From contig NZ_OMOR01000001.1 in NCBI RefSeq assembly GCF_900302465.1, forward strand, positions 1,488,001 through 1,552,000: DNA of 64,000 bases. The letters are read 5' to 3'. Positions 1 to 8,828 of the stretch are shown here, piece after piece; within the stretch, counting starts at the first letter, position 1, and the number at the start of each line of letters is the position of its first letter. Origin of the DNA: Ascidiaceihabitans donghaensis (lineage in GTDB: Bacteria; Pseudomonadota; Alphaproteobacteria; Rhodobacterales; Rhodobacteraceae). The notes beneath the pieces were generated by a model. That model was not told the origin of the DNA. It worked only from the letters and a program-made list of their open reading frames with translations, and ran no database searches. A program made the translations under genes and the position numbers.

Positions 1-1193
1 TTCAGCAAATCAAGCGCAGCAGGGTCGTCTTTGAAAACTTCGACACCATTGTCGTAAACAGCCCGCGCCTGTTGTGTGCGACCCAAGACGCCCAAGGCCC
101 CGATCAGTTGCGCCCATTCCTGAGGTGTGCCGCCTTCGCTGGCCAGCCGTTCTGACAAGCCTTCGACCATACCCTCGATCATCTCCATCCGCTCGGCGCC
201 GGTCATGTCGCCAGCCGCTTCTATATCATCCGCCGAGGGGCCACGCGTCGCGCCGTCACCGACTGTCGGGATCTGGTAGTTGACGCCAGATCTGGCAGCC
301 ATGTCTTCGATCTGCTGCAAAATCGGGGCGATCCATGGGGCATCAGGTGGTCCTGCCCGCAATTGCTGATCCCAAATCCGGAACGCAACATCCGGACGTC
401 CTGTTTGCGCGTTCATCAAGCCCCAGTAATACCGCGCTGTGCCGTTGCCTGCATCCTGTGTCAAAGCCACTTGCAAAACGCGCTCCGCTTCCGGGGAAAC
501 ATACCCGCCAGCGGCCAGGATCATCATATCCGCGTAGTCTGTGATGTCGTCAATCGTCGCCGAATTGCCCTTTAGGCGCAGCACAGTTTCTTGGGCGCGG
601 TGGGCTGCAGCGTAGTTGCCCAAATTGGCCTCTGAGCGTGCCAAAAGCACATTGCCTTGCAGATCATCGGGACGCTGCGCCACGGTCAGGCGCAGCTTTT
701 CCACCAGCGCCACATAATCGGGCGCCGCATTTTGCAGTGCGGGTGTGCTGGCCAGACTGTCTTCGGCCTCCTGCTGGGCAGGACGGTCCGCACGAAGGCT
801 TTCTGCCATTTCAATGCGGTCTTTCAAGGCCAGATCGCCATATCCCGGTGCCCCGATCTGAAGGTACAGCCCGAAGGCGCCGCCAGTGACAGCCAGCGCC
901 ACCAGAACACTTGCCGCAAATGGCGCACCGCCTGCGGTGCTGACTGACGCGTTCGCTTTGGCCGCATCGGCGGTGAGGATGCGCCGCGACACTTCAGTGC
1001 GCACGCGTGTGGCGTCTGCCTCTGAAAGCACGCCGCGCGCCAAATCACGATCAACTTCCGCCAGTTGATCGCGGTAGACCTGCACGTCGAAGGTGGCCGC
1101 ATCGGCGTCCGGGACTCGGGCCCGCATAAAGGCCAATGACAACAAGGCCACAACACTTAATGTCAGCCCACCAGTGATAATCCAGAACAGCAT
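1..1193 (-). CDS. ccmI: Cytochrome c maturation protein CcmI, N-terminal part (runs off the left edge)
   Basis: The minus-strand frame opens at the ATG at 1193-1191 and stays open to the window edge, giving about 397 residues with no stop. The protein starts MLFWIITGG with a first membrane helix; a second lies near residue 100 (SVLVALAVTGGAFGLYLQIG). Between them is the charged segment typical of CcmI (VYRDQLAEVDRDLARG). After the second helix comes a TPR-like periplasmic part (RPDDLQGNVLLARSEANLG, then DAGNGTARYYWGLMNAQTG). CcmI presents apocytochrome c to the heme ligation complex in the periplasm. The other ccm genes lie 31 kb away at 32480-35226, so the pathway is split. The C-terminus is outside the window. 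Confidence 0.85.
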   Translation of the reverse strand, partial: MLFWIITGGLTLSVVALLSLAFMRARVPDADAATFDVQVYRDQLAEVDRDLARGVLSEADATRVRTEVSRRILTADAAKANASVSTAGGAPFAASVLVALAVTGGAFGLYLQIGAPGYGDLALKDRIEMAESLRADRPAQQEAEDSLASTPALQNAAPDYVALVEKLRLTVAQRPDDLQGNVLLARSEANLGNYAAAHRAQETVLRLKGNSATIDDITDYADMMILAAGGYVSPEAERVLQVALTQDAGNGTARYYWGLMNAQTGRPDVAFRIWDQQLRAGPPDAPWIAPILQQIEDMAARSGVNYQIPTVGDGATRGPSADDIEAAGDMTGAERMEMIEGMVEGLSERLASEGGTPQEWAQLIGALGVLGRTQQARAVYDNGVEVFKDDPAALDLL

Positions 1194-1461
1194 AGCGCCC
1201 CTTTCGGTATTCCCTCCGATGTAGCCTTCTATGGCTGCCATAAAAAGGGGCAATTGGGCGCACCGGTCACTAGATGACGCCCAATTGACTGTCCTGTCGC
1301 AAAACTGCATGAAAGTGCCGCGGCGGGTATCCTGTTTTTATGGTATCTCACCCAGAACAGGCACAACGTTGGGGCGGTTTGCGAATCCGTGACATTTGCC
1401 TGCGCAGTCCCGCCAGAACCCAAATACGACCGACATTCGGACCACATTCGGAGCTTTGTAA

Positions 1462-2706
1462 ATGAAACGCTATTCCGCCTTTGCTATCGCCCGTGAGGCC
1501 GTCCGTTACCACACAGGATGGGAACGTGCGTGGCGCGCCCCCGAACCCAAAAAGAAATATGATGCGATCATCATCGGGGCCGGTGGCCACGGGTTGGCCA
1601 CAGCGTATTATCTGGGCAAGAATTTTGGCATCACCAATGTGGCGATCCTTGAAAAAGGCTGGTTGGGCGGTGGCAACACGGGCCGCAACACCACCATCAT
1701 CCGCTCGAACTATCTGCAAGATCCCTCTGCCGCGCTTTATGAAAAGTCGCGGTCGCTTTACGAAACCATGTCTCAGGACCTGAACTACAACGTGATGTTC
1801 AGCCCGCGCGGCGTGATCATGCTGGCCCAAACCCACCACGAGGTGCGCGGCTATCAACGCACGGCGCATGCCAACGCGTTGCAAGGTGTTCAAACCGAAT
1901 GGATCGGACCGCAAAAGGTGAAAGAGCTGTGTTCGATCATCAACCTTGATGGTCCGCGCTATCCGGTGTTGGGCGGCTTGTGGCAAGCGCGTGGCGGCAC
2001 GGCGCGTCACGATGCTGTGGCTTGGGGCTATGCGCGGGCGTGCTCGGACATGGGCATGGACGTGATCCAGCAATGCGAAGTGACCGCGATCCGCCGCGAT
2101 GGCGGCAAGGTTGTGGGCGTCGACACCACCAAAGGCGCGATTGATTGCGACAAGCTTGGGATTGTGGTTGCAGGCCACTCGGGTGATCTTGCGGCCAAGG
2201 CGGGCTTCCGCTTGCCACTGGAATCCGTGGCGCTTCAGGCGCTTGTGTCTGAACCGATCAAGCCCGCGATGGATGTGGTCATCATGGCCAACACCGTGCA
2301 CGGCTACTTGTCGCAATCCGATAAAGGCGAAATGGTCATCGGGGGCGGCACGGACGGCTACAACAACTACACCCAGCGCGGATCTTTCCACCATGTGGAA
2401 GAAACCGTGCGCGCGCTGAACGAAACCTTCCCGATGCTGTCGCGCCTGAAAATGCTGCGCCAATGGGGCGGGATTGTGGATGTGACGGGGGACCGTTCGC
2501 CGATCCTGTCCAAAACGCCTGTAGACGGCGTGTTCATCAACTGCGGTTGGGGGACAGGCGGGTTCAAGGCGATCCCGGGGTCCGGTTGGGCCATGGCGGA
2601 ACTGATGGCCAAGGGACATTCGCCTTTGACGGATGAATTCGGAATGGAGCGCTTTATCGAAGGCCGCTTCATCGACGAAAGCGTCGCGGCCGGGGTTGCG
2701 CACTAA
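1462..2706 (+). CDS. soxB: Sarcosine oxidase beta subunit
   Basis: This 414-residue flavoprotein is the beta subunit of heterotetrameric sarcosine oxidase, which demethylates sarcosine to glycine in the cytoplasm and yields hydrogen peroxide and methylene-tetrahydrofolate. The dinucleotide-binding motif GAGGHG is at residues 39-44. The DAO-type FAD domain follows, with GGGTDGYN in the second half and a C-terminal GTGGFKAIPGSG segment that contacts FAD in this family. His183 in ARHDAV is a candidate for the covalent FMN attachment known in SoxB; that assignment is inference. Length matches the family. soxD, soxA and soxG follow on the same strand, but the usual close soxB-soxD junction is broken by about 1 kb of small genes. 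Confidence 0.96.
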   Translation: MKRYSAFAIAREAVRYHTGWERAWRAPEPKKKYDAIIIGAGGHGLATAYYLGKNFGITNVAILEKGWLGGGNTGRNTTIIRSNYLQDPSAALYEKSRSLYETMSQDLNYNVMFSPRGVIMLAQTHHEVRGYQRTAHANALQGVQTEWIGPQKVKELCSIINLDGPRYPVLGGLWQARGGTARHDAVAWGYARACSDMGMDVIQQCEVTAIRRDGGKVVGVDTTKGAIDCDKLGIVVAGHSGDLAAKAGFRLPLESVALQALVSEPIKPAMDVVIMANTVHGYLSQSDKGEMVIGGGTDGYNNYTQRGSFHHVEETVRALNETFPMLSRLKMLRQWGGIVDVTGDRSPILSKTPVDGVFINCGWGTGGFKAIPGSGWAMAELMAKGHSPLTDEFGMERFIEGRFIDESVAAGVAH

Positions 2707-2732
2707 TGAATACCGTCATGGATTTGGCAGGA

Positions 2733-2924
2733 TTAGTGGGGCGTTCGGGTCTTTTCCCCTTCGCCTGCAGCACTGCCAAACGCGATCAGATTGCTGACGT
2801 CGATGTCGCGGCCACCGCGCGCAGCTTTGCGCTTGGCCATGCCGCGCCGTTCCAGCAAAAGCATGATGACAGCGACTACAATTATTGCGCCAAAGACGGC
2901 AACGGCACCCATTTCTTTGCTCAT
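2733..2924 (-). CDS. Small single-helix membrane protein, unknown
   Basis: A 63-residue minus-strand gene inside the sox cluster. One transmembrane helix lies near residues 6-24 (AVAVFGAIIVVAVIMLLL), followed by a basic stretch (RRGMAKRKAARGGRD), so the N-terminus is expected outside by the positive-inside rule. The ATG at 2924 is preceded at good distance by AAGGGA. It converges on soxB and diverges from the small gene at 3059. I do not recognise the family. The overlapping plus-strand frame is low-complexity and Q/S/R-rich, which argues that the minus frame is the coding one. Confidence 0.55.
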   Translation of the reverse strand: MSKEMGAVAVFGAIIVVAVIMLLLERRGMAKRKAARGGRDIDVSNLIAFGSAAGEGEKTRTPH

Positions 2925-2935
2925 GACAAATCCCT

Positions 2936-2957
2936 TGTGTCAACTTTGATTGACACA
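2936..2957. promoter_or_regulatory. Perfect inverted repeat upstream of a divergent gene pair
   Basis: TGTGTCAA and TTGACACA form perfect 8-base arms separated by 6 bases. The repeat lies between the divergent small genes at 2924 (minus) and 3059 (plus). TTGACA occurs on both strands within it and could be a -35 element. An operator is the simplest reading, but no matching -10 box is convincing on the plus strand. Confidence 0.4.
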
Positions 2958-3058
2958 TTTGTAGCGCAGGGTTCGGCTGATCGCCAAGAAAAAACTTGGA
3001 ACCATTCGATGCCTGCGCGGGTTCTCTTTTCGACACAAGAAATCGAAGGAGACACACA

Positions 3059-3295
3059 ATGTCAGACGAAACCGCAACACACACAACAGCAACAAGCACA
3101 TCAGGCGGCAACAGCGGTTTGGCCTTTGTTGTGGGGGCGCTTGTCGTCGTGGTCGCGGTGCTTGCGTGGTTCATGTTCGCAGGCGCCGATGGGGGGCGCG
3201 ATGACGTCAACATCAGCATCGAAGGCGCAGGGGCGGCCATCGAAGGGGCAGCACAAGCTGTCGAAGGCGCAGCAGAAGACGTGTCAGGCAACTAA
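3059..3295 (+). CDS. Small membrane-anchored protein, unknown
   Basis: A 78-residue protein. The ATG at 3059 is chosen over an in-frame ATG at 2996 because GAAGGAGA lies just upstream and the longer version would add an arginine-rich, unlikely N-terminus. A Thr/Ser-rich N-terminus (residues 1-18) is followed by one helix (LAFVVGALVVVVAVLAWFMF) and a tail with the repeating unit IEGAxxAxEGAAxA, which should form an amphipathic helix. A small protein at 3455 has the same design of N-terminal MSD, one helix and an acidic Ala/Pro tail. Function unknown. Confidence 0.6.
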   Translation: MSDETATHTTATSTSGGNSGLAFVVGALVVVVAVLAWFMFAGADGGRDDVNISIEGAGAAIEGAAQAVEGAAEDVSGN

Positions 3296-3454
3296 CCGCC
3301 CAACACGACTAAATCTGGACAATCCGGCAAGGATCGGCGCAACGCACACCGCGTTTTGCGCCATCCTTCGCCGGATTTGGCGTTTCGACGCACTGATGGT
3401 TGAGCGGGCGGTAACAGATGTTTTGATGACGGTCTCAACACAGGAGAACGTCAA

Positions 3455-3664
3455 ATGTCCGATTACACGAACTCAAACATCTCCCGCAGCGAAGGCATCA
3501 GCGCCAAAGGCCTTCTTGTGGCAGTGCTTGTCCTTGCGGCCTTCATCTTTGTTCTGTCTTTCATCGGTAGCAGCACAGTGCCTGAAGGCGAAGAAGGGGC
3601 AGCACCCGCAACGCTTGAAAGCGCGCCAGTGGTCGATCCCGCAGCTCCGGCTGTCACTGAATAA
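3455..3664 (+). CDS. Small membrane-anchored protein, unknown
   Basis: A 69-residue protein preceded by a good ribosome site (CAGGAGAACGTCAA then ATG). One membrane helix (residues about 19-38, LLVAVLVLAAFIFVLSFIG) is followed by an acidic, Ala/Pro-rich tail (EGEEGAAPATLESAPVVDPA). Its layout resembles the protein at 3059-3295, although the sequences differ. It sits directly upstream of soxD and may be cotranscribed with it. No enzymatic motif is visible. Confidence 0.6.
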   Translation: MSDYTNSNISRSEGISAKGLLVAVLVLAAFIFVLSFIGSSTVPEGEEGAAPATLESAPVVDPAAPAVTE

Positions 3665-3748
3665 ACCAACCAACATCACATCTGCTTCAGGCGGGCGCTT
3701 CGCGGCGTCCGCCTTTTGCATGTCTGACACCCTGACAGGAGCCGCGTA

Positions 3749-4078
3749 ATGCTTGTCCTCACATGCCCTTGCTGCAACGTAACTGCAGAAGAAACCGAAT
3801 TTCATGCCGGGGGCGAAGCACATTTGAAACGCTTTGGTCCGGGGTCCGATAACGCGGATTTCGAAAACTACCTGTTTATGCGGCAAAACCCCAAAGGGGT
3901 TCATTTTGAACGCTGGCGCCACAACAACGGCTGCGGAAAATGGTTCCATGCCGCGCGGTGCACAATGACGCTGGAAGTGTTCGGCACATATTCCGCGCAA
4001 ACATATGAACCACCCAAAGCCCTGTGTGACGCCATCAGCGCCAAGCGGCCCGGCTGGTCGTGGGGGGCATTCTCATGA
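3749..4078 (+). CDS. soxD: Sarcosine oxidase delta subunit
   Basis: A 109-residue small subunit of heterotetrameric sarcosine oxidase. The zinc-binding cysteines known in SoxD are visible as CPCC at residues 6-9 (LVLTCPCCN), and two later cysteines lie in NNGCGKWFHAARCTM. The segment FENYLFMRQNPKG and the HWRHNNGCGKWF-like region (here RWRHNNGCGKWF) are hallmarks of the family. Length is normal. It lies 79 bases upstream of soxA on the same strand; between them is a copy of a dispersed GC-rich motif. Confidence 0.95.
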   Translation: MLVLTCPCCNVTAEETEFHAGGEAHLKRFGPGSDNADFENYLFMRQNPKGVHFERWRHNNGCGKWFHAARCTMTLEVFGTYSAQTYEPPKALCDAISAKRPGWSWGAFS

Positions 4079-4087
4079 TCCGCGCCC

Positions 4088-4125
4088 TTCTTCTTTTCGC
4101 TAAAAATATCCCCGCCGGAGGCATC
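4088..4125 (-). repeat. Dispersed GC-rich terminator-like motif, copy 1
   Basis: On the minus strand this reads GATGCCTCCGGCGGGGA, then TATTTTTAGCGAAAAGAAG. A second copy in the same form is at 36632-36666, and a looser relative is at 59238-59277. A short GC-rich hairpin followed by T-rich sequence would resemble an intrinsic terminator on the minus strand, yet this copy sits inside the plus-strand sox operon. I recall similar strings between genes in other Rhodobacteraceae, which is memory and not a search. Confidence 0.55.
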
Positions 4126-4157
4126 AAGTTTGTCTCCCAGATGAAAGGGTCAAAAAC

Positions 4158-7100
4158 ATGAGCACTCGTCTCGCAACAGGCGGTCGCCTGCTGAACAAAA
4201 CAAACGCTATGAACTTCACCTTCAACGGGCGCAGCTTGCGCGGCTTTGAAGGCGACACATTGGCGTCTGCCTTGCTGGCCAACGACCAGATGCTGGTGGG
4301 GCGGTCGTTCAAATACCACCGTCCGCGTGGCATCGTGGCCTCGGGCGCGGAAGAGCCCAATGGATTGGTGAATTTGGGCGAAGGCGGCAAGTTTGAGCCA
4401 AATCAACGCGTGACCACCACAGAATTATTCGATGGTCTGACGTCCAAAAGCCAGAACCACTGGCCCAGCCTAGAATTCGACGTCGGTGCTGTGAACTCCA
4501 AACTCAGCCGCTTTATGCCGGCGGGGTTCTACTACAAAATGTTCATTCACCCGCGCCCTTTGTGGAAACACGTGTATGAGCCGTTTATCCGTCACGCCGC
4601 AGGCCTTGGGGCCGCCCCAAAAGACCGCGATGTCGACACTTACGAGCATTTCTACGCCTTCTGTGACGTTCTGGTTGTGGGCGGCGGTGTCGCTGGCCTT
4701 CAAGCGGCGTTAAGCGCAGGCGAAGCCGGTGCAGAGGTCTTGTTGCTGGAGCAAACCGCGCATTTGGGCGGGCGTGCCCCTGTCGATGGTGGTGAAGTTG
4801 CCGGCACAGACACCGAAAGCTTTGTGACCCAGATCGTGGCCAAGCTAGAGGCGATGGACAACGTCAAAATTCGCACCCGCACAATGGGGGCGGGGGTCTA
4901 CGACCACGGTTATGTGTTGGGCTATGAGCGCCTGACGGATCACGATCCGGCCAAAGAGGGTCCGCGTCAGCGTTTGTGGCGTATTCGTGCAGGTCATATC
5001 GTGACAGCCACCGGTGCGATCGAACGTCCGCTCAGCTTCGCGGGCAATGACATTCCGGGTGTCATGCTGGCCAGTGCTGTGCGCGATTATGCGGTGAACT
5101 TTGGCGTGTCGCTTGGCGACCGCACAGTGGTTGTCACAAACAACGACGATGCCTACCGTACGGCAATCGCGCTGAAACATGCAGGGCTTGATGTGCCTGC
5201 CATTCTGGATGCGCGTGTCTTGACCCAAGACAGCGCGTTGATGGCGCAGGCCAAGGCGCTTGGCATTCGGGTGATGCCCGGACATGGCGTATCCATGGTG
5301 CAGGGCGGCAAACGCGTGACTGGCGTTGCGGTCTGTTCGCAAGCCGGCGAAGGTGCTGTGCTGGAAGAAATCGGATGCGATGTGGTGGCGATGTCAGGCG
5401 GTTGGTCGCCGGTTGTGCATTTGTGGTCACATTGCGGTGGCAAACTGACATGGGACACGGAACAAGCCAGCTTCCGTCCCGATCCGGCCCGTGCGCCAAT
5501 TGGCGACAAAGGGCAGGGCTTTGTAACGGCTGCTGGCAGCGCAAATGGCGAAATGGATCTTGGGGCGATCCTGTCGGACGCAAGATCCGCAGGGATTGCT
5601 GCGGCAAAAGACACCGGACGTGGTGGCAAAGCCAGCGCAGCACCAGAGGCTGTGACCGACGATGAGGCACCTATGATGCCCGTTTGGTTGATGCCGCAAG
5701 GCGCAGGTTACAAGCTGCGGTCCAAAGCATGGCTGGACTATCAAAACGACGTGAAAGTGTCCGATGTTCAATTGGCAGCACAAGAAGGCTTCGAAAGCGT
5801 CGAACACGCCAAGCGCTACACCACGTTGGGCATGGCGACCGACCAAGGAAAGCTCAGCAACATCAATGGTTTGGCAATCCTGTCTGACAGTTTGAACCAA
5901 CCAATTCCGCAAACCGGCACCACCACGTTCCGCCCACCCTATACGCCCATCTCAATGGGGTCGATTGCAGGCGAAGCGAAAGCCCACGTGTTCCAACCTG
6001 TGCGCCGCACGCCGATGTACGACTGGCACGACAGCAACGGCGCCGATTGGGAACCCGTCGGCCAATGGCGCCGCCCCTACGCCTATGTGCGCAGCGGTGA
6101 AACCGTGCATGACGCGGTAATGCGCGAAACCAAGAACACACGTGACAACATGGGGCTGCTGGACGCCTCGACCCTTGGCAAAATTATCGTCAAAGGGCCG
6201 GATGCAGGCAAATTCCTCGACATGATGTACACCAACATGATGTCCAATCTGAAAATCGGCAAATGCCGCTACGGGTTGATGTGCTCCGAAAATGGCTTCC
6301 TGATTGATGACGGCGTTGTCGCCCGCATAGATGACGATACATGGCTGTGCCACACCACCACAGGCGGCGCCGAAAGCATCCATGGCCATATGGAAGAATG
6401 GCTGCAGACCGAATGGTGGGACTGGAAGGTCTATGTCGCCAACGTCACCGAACAATACGCGCAAGTTGCGGTTGTCGGACCAAATGCACGCAAAGCACTT
6501 GAAGCTTTGGGCGGCATGGATGTCAGCGCTGACGCGCTTGGGTTCATGGAATGGAAAGACGGCACGTTGGGCGGCTTTGATGTGCGGGCCTACCGTATCT
6601 CGTTCTCGGGCGAACTGAGCTATGAGATTGCGGTCCCTGCAAGTCAGGGACAAGCCTTCTGGGATGCTTTGATGGCTGTGGGCGACGCGCTGGGCGTGAT
6701 GCCATACGGTACAGAATGTCTGCACATTCTGCGGGCCGAGAAGGGTTTTATCATGATCGGTGACGAAACTGACGGCACGGTCATTCCGCAAGACCTTGGG
6801 CTGAATTGGGCGATCTCTAAAAAGAAAGAAGATTTCCTAGGAAAACGTGCGCAGGAACGCGACCATATGGTCAGCAACAAACGCTGGCGTTTGGTGGGCC
6901 TGGAAACCACCGATGGATCGACGCTGCCAGACGGTGCTTATGCCGTCGGCGAAGGCACAAACGCCAACGGTCAGCGCAATATGATCGGGCGCGTGACGTC
7001 CAGCTACCATTCTCCGAACCTTGGAAAAGGCATCGCTATGGGACTGGTGTTGAACGGGCCGGAACGGATGGGTGACATCATCACCTTCCCCGGCACCGAA

Positions 7101-7172
7101 GGTAAAGACTATACCGCAAAAATCGTGAACCCTGTGTTCTTTGATCCCGAAGGAGCAAAGCAAAATGTCTAA
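4158..7172 (+). CDS. soxA: Sarcosine oxidase alpha subunit
   Basis: A 1004-residue alpha subunit. In order: an N-terminal ferredoxin-like (Fer2_4) segment (NFTFNGRSLRGFEGDTLASA, about residues 18-100); a pyridine-nucleotide-type Rossmann domain from about residue 168 (VLVVGGGVAGLQAALSAG); a thiol-oxidoreductase-like middle; and a C-terminal glycine cleavage T-protein domain from about residue 600, with SFSGELSYEIAVP and GTECLHILRAEKGFIMIG. The T-like domain binds tetrahydrofolate and captures the methyl carbon. Length matches the family. The last 8 bases overlap the start of soxG, which implies translational coupling. Confidence 0.97.
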   Translation: MSTRLATGGRLLNKTNAMNFTFNGRSLRGFEGDTLASALLANDQMLVGRSFKYHRPRGIVASGAEEPNGLVNLGEGGKFEPNQRVTTTELFDGLTSKSQNHWPSLEFDVGAVNSKLSRFMPAGFYYKMFIHPRPLWKHVYEPFIRHAAGLGAAPKDRDVDTYEHFYAFCDVLVVGGGVAGLQAALSAGEAGAEVLLLEQTAHLGGRAPVDGGEVAGTDTESFVTQIVAKLEAMDNVKIRTRTMGAGVYDHGYVLGYERLTDHDPAKEGPRQRLWRIRAGHIVTATGAIERPLSFAGNDIPGVMLASAVRDYAVNFGVSLGDRTVVVTNNDDAYRTAIALKHAGLDVPAILDARVLTQDSALMAQAKALGIRVMPGHGVSMVQGGKRVTGVAVCSQAGEGAVLEEIGCDVVAMSGGWSPVVHLWSHCGGKLTWDTEQASFRPDPARAPIGDKGQGFVTAAGSANGEMDLGAILSDARSAGIAAAKDTGRGGKASAAPEAVTDDEAPMMPVWLMPQGAGYKLRSKAWLDYQNDVKVSDVQLAAQEGFESVEHAKRYTTLGMATDQGKLSNINGLAILSDSLNQPIPQTGTTTFRPPYTPISMGSIAGEAKAHVFQPVRRTPMYDWHDSNGADWEPVGQWRRPYAYVRSGETVHDAVMRETKNTRDNMGLLDASTLGKIIVKGPDAGKFLDMMYTNMMSNLKIGKCRYGLMCSENGFLIDDGVVARIDDDTWLCHTTTGGAESIHGHMEEWLQTEWWDWKVYVANVTEQYAQVAVVGPNARKALEALGGMDVSADALGFMEWKDGTLGGFDVRAYRISFSGELSYEIAVPASQGQAFWDALMAVGDALGVMPYGTECLHILRAEKGFIMIGDETDGTVIPQDLGLNWAISKKKEDFLGKRAQERDHMVSNKRWRLVGLETTDGSTLPDGAYAVGEGTNANGQRNMIGRVTSSYHSPNLGKGIAMGLVLNGPERMGDIITFPGTEGKDYTAKIVNPVFFDPEGAKQNV

Positions 7173-7734
7173 TCCTATCAGCGCTTTGAACCAAGCCAGC
7201 GATGCGGCTGGCATCGCCACTGTTGCGGATGCCGGTCTGCAGGGCATGATCACTTTGCGTGGTGATCTGTCTGTGGCCAAAGTCAAAAAGGCCGCAACCA
7301 GCGTCACAAAAGTGGCATTGCCGGAAACCGGACAGGCCAACACAGACGGCGCACATGGCATCGTCTGGATGAGCCCGGATGAATTGATGGTCCTGTGCCC
7401 TTACGATGCGGTCGCAGACACTTTGGCGGCTATGCACAAGACATTAGGAACCACACATGCGCTGGCTGTTGATGTGTCGGATGCGCGCGCGTGTCTGCGT
7501 CTGAGCGGTGCGCATGCCCGTGAAGTGTTGGCCAAGGTCGCTCCGGTTGATCTGCGTCCGGCTGCGTTCACAGCTGGTATGTTCCGCCGCACACGGATCG
7601 CCCAAATTCCAGCAGCTTTCTGGATGCCGGAAGAGGGCGTTTTCCAAATCATATGTTTCCGCTCAAACGCTCAGTATCTGTTTGATGTGTTGACGGTGGC
7701 GGCACAGCCGGGTTCTGAAGTGGGGCATTTCTAG
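7165..7734 (+). CDS. soxG: Sarcosine oxidase gamma subunit
   Basis: A 189-residue gamma subunit of sarcosine oxidase. The ATG at 7165 is preferred to an upstream in-frame TTG because AAGGAG (7150-7155) is well placed for it; it overlaps the end of soxA by 8 bases (ATGTCTAA). Family features include SDARACLRLSGAHAREVLAK and a C-terminal FRSNAQYLFDVL segment. The gamma subunit lies against the folate domain of alpha. It closes the sox cluster; no folate genes (glyA, purU, folD) follow, although these often accompany sox genes. Confidence 0.93.
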   Translation: MSNPISALNQASDAAGIATVADAGLQGMITLRGDLSVAKVKKAATSVTKVALPETGQANTDGAHGIVWMSPDELMVLCPYDAVADTLAAMHKTLGTTHALAVDVSDARACLRLSGAHAREVLAKVAPVDLRPAAFTAGMFRRTRIAQIPAAFWMPEEGVFQIICFRSNAQYLFDVLTVAAQPGSEVGHF

Positions 7735-7906
7735 CCGGGCGAAGGCGAGGGCGAGGGCCGTATAGGAAGGGTTCTTGAAGGACCGGTTGTAGAATGCATA
7801 TGCTGCTCCGAAGTTGGGTTAAGGATTAAAGCAGCAACGGGCTGGAATGGTTTAATCGTTACGTGCTAAAGTCGTGTTGGCGTTAAAAAATCTGAGATAA
7901 ATCACC

Positions 7907-8338
7907 ATGCGGACTTGCTACAGAATTGCTTCATATTTGGGCGCAGTATTGATTGCTGTCCCGGCCTATGCCGTTGATCTTGCGTGCCTATCACGCAATC
8001 CATCGACCAAAGATTGGGTGCCGGAAGCTGTTTTTGTATCCATCGACACGCAAAGTCTGAAAGCACGGGTGTTGGATGAATACACATTGTCCGTCATGGA
8101 GGGGCCTGCCTTGGCAGAGGTTTCGCGCCCAACATCAAAACGGCTGCAACTGAACTGGGCGTTGATCGATGCCACAGACCTAAGCGGCCGCAGCACCAAT
8201 GTGAAATTCAAAATGACGCTGAACTTGAAGACCTTCAAATTCAATTACAGCGGCGTCAGCGAAAGCTCTTTTCTGACGCCGGGCAGTGCGTCGGGAACCT
8301 GTGCGCCTTGGGATAGAATTCCAGACCCAAAGTCATAA
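7907..8338 (+). CDS. Secreted two-cysteine protein, paralogue 1 of 4
   Basis: A 143-residue protein with a signal peptide (residues 1-22, ending VPAYA). It belongs to a local family of four tandem genes that share a cysteine a few residues after the signal cleavage site (here DLACLSRNPS), then W-V/A-P-E/K, a strand pattern ending in a Trp (RLQLNWALI), an F-rich strand, and a last cysteine in SGTC. The conserved first and last cysteines suggest one disulfide closing a small periplasmic or extracellular beta fold. Function unknown. This copy is the most diverged of the four. Confidence 0.65.
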   Translation: MRTCYRIASYLGAVLIAVPAYAVDLACLSRNPSTKDWVPEAVFVSIDTQSLKARVLDEYTLSVMEGPALAEVSRPTSKRLQLNWALIDATDLSGRSTNVKFKMTLNLKTFKFNYSGVSESSFLTPGSASGTCAPWDRIPDPKS

Positions 8339-8408
8339 TTTGCGGTTGCAGGCCGGTGACGGATCGCCCTAACATGACGCATATTGGCGTCAGTATTGAG
8401 GGTATGCA

Positions 8409-8828
8409 TTGTTTTTTTCTACATCTGGTTTTCGAAAATTCTGCGCGGCATCTGCGTTTTGCGTGGCAGCGTCAGGCGCGTTTGCACAAACTTATGATTG
8501 CGACATGCACAACACAGGGCGTGGTGGCTGGATGGGGGATCGCATGATCTTTTCTTTGGTTCCAAAGGACGTGACAGGCTTCGTGTATGACGGCGTGATC
8601 AAAAACGCCTAGGATTCCCCGATTGCGGCGCGAGTGACGAAACGCAAAGATACATTGTGGCGTTACAAATGGGACGTTGAAGGCGCACCAAGCGTCAATG
8701 CCGGGAAGTTAAGCCTGACATATTCGGCGCTTTTGAACACGAAATCGGGAAAGGTCACGGTCAACGGCATCTTGCACGGGGGCGACAATGTGATCAGCGG
8801 CGAGGGACGCTGCAAGGTTGTCAAATAA
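8409..8828 (+). pseudogene. Secreted two-cysteine protein, paralogue 2 of 4, with in-frame TAG
   Basis: The frame starts at a TTG preceded by GAGGG and encodes a signal peptide (AASGAFA) followed by TYDCDMHN. It meets TAG at 8610-8612 and continues in the same frame to TAA at 8826-8828. The part after the stop (SPIAARVTKRKDTLWRYKW, ending GEGRCKVVK) aligns without gaps to paralogues 1, 3 and 4. The stop falls where they have Met, Asn or Phe. The lesion is therefore a single nonsense codon with no frame loss: either a young pseudogene, a sequencing error, or read-through. Its final TAA overlaps the ATG of paralogue 3. Confidence 0.7.

Noticed and set aside
1348-2703. A 451-residue minus-strand frame opposite soxB
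   Set aside because: It mirrors soxB codon for codon and is His/Arg-rich, typical of antisense frames over GC-rich genes.
2706-3749. A 347-residue plus-strand frame spanning the gap between soxB and soxD
   Set aside because: Its composition is Gln/Ser/Arg-rich with no fold-like pattern, and the small genes at 2733, 3059 and 3455 each have their own ribosome sites and membrane helices.
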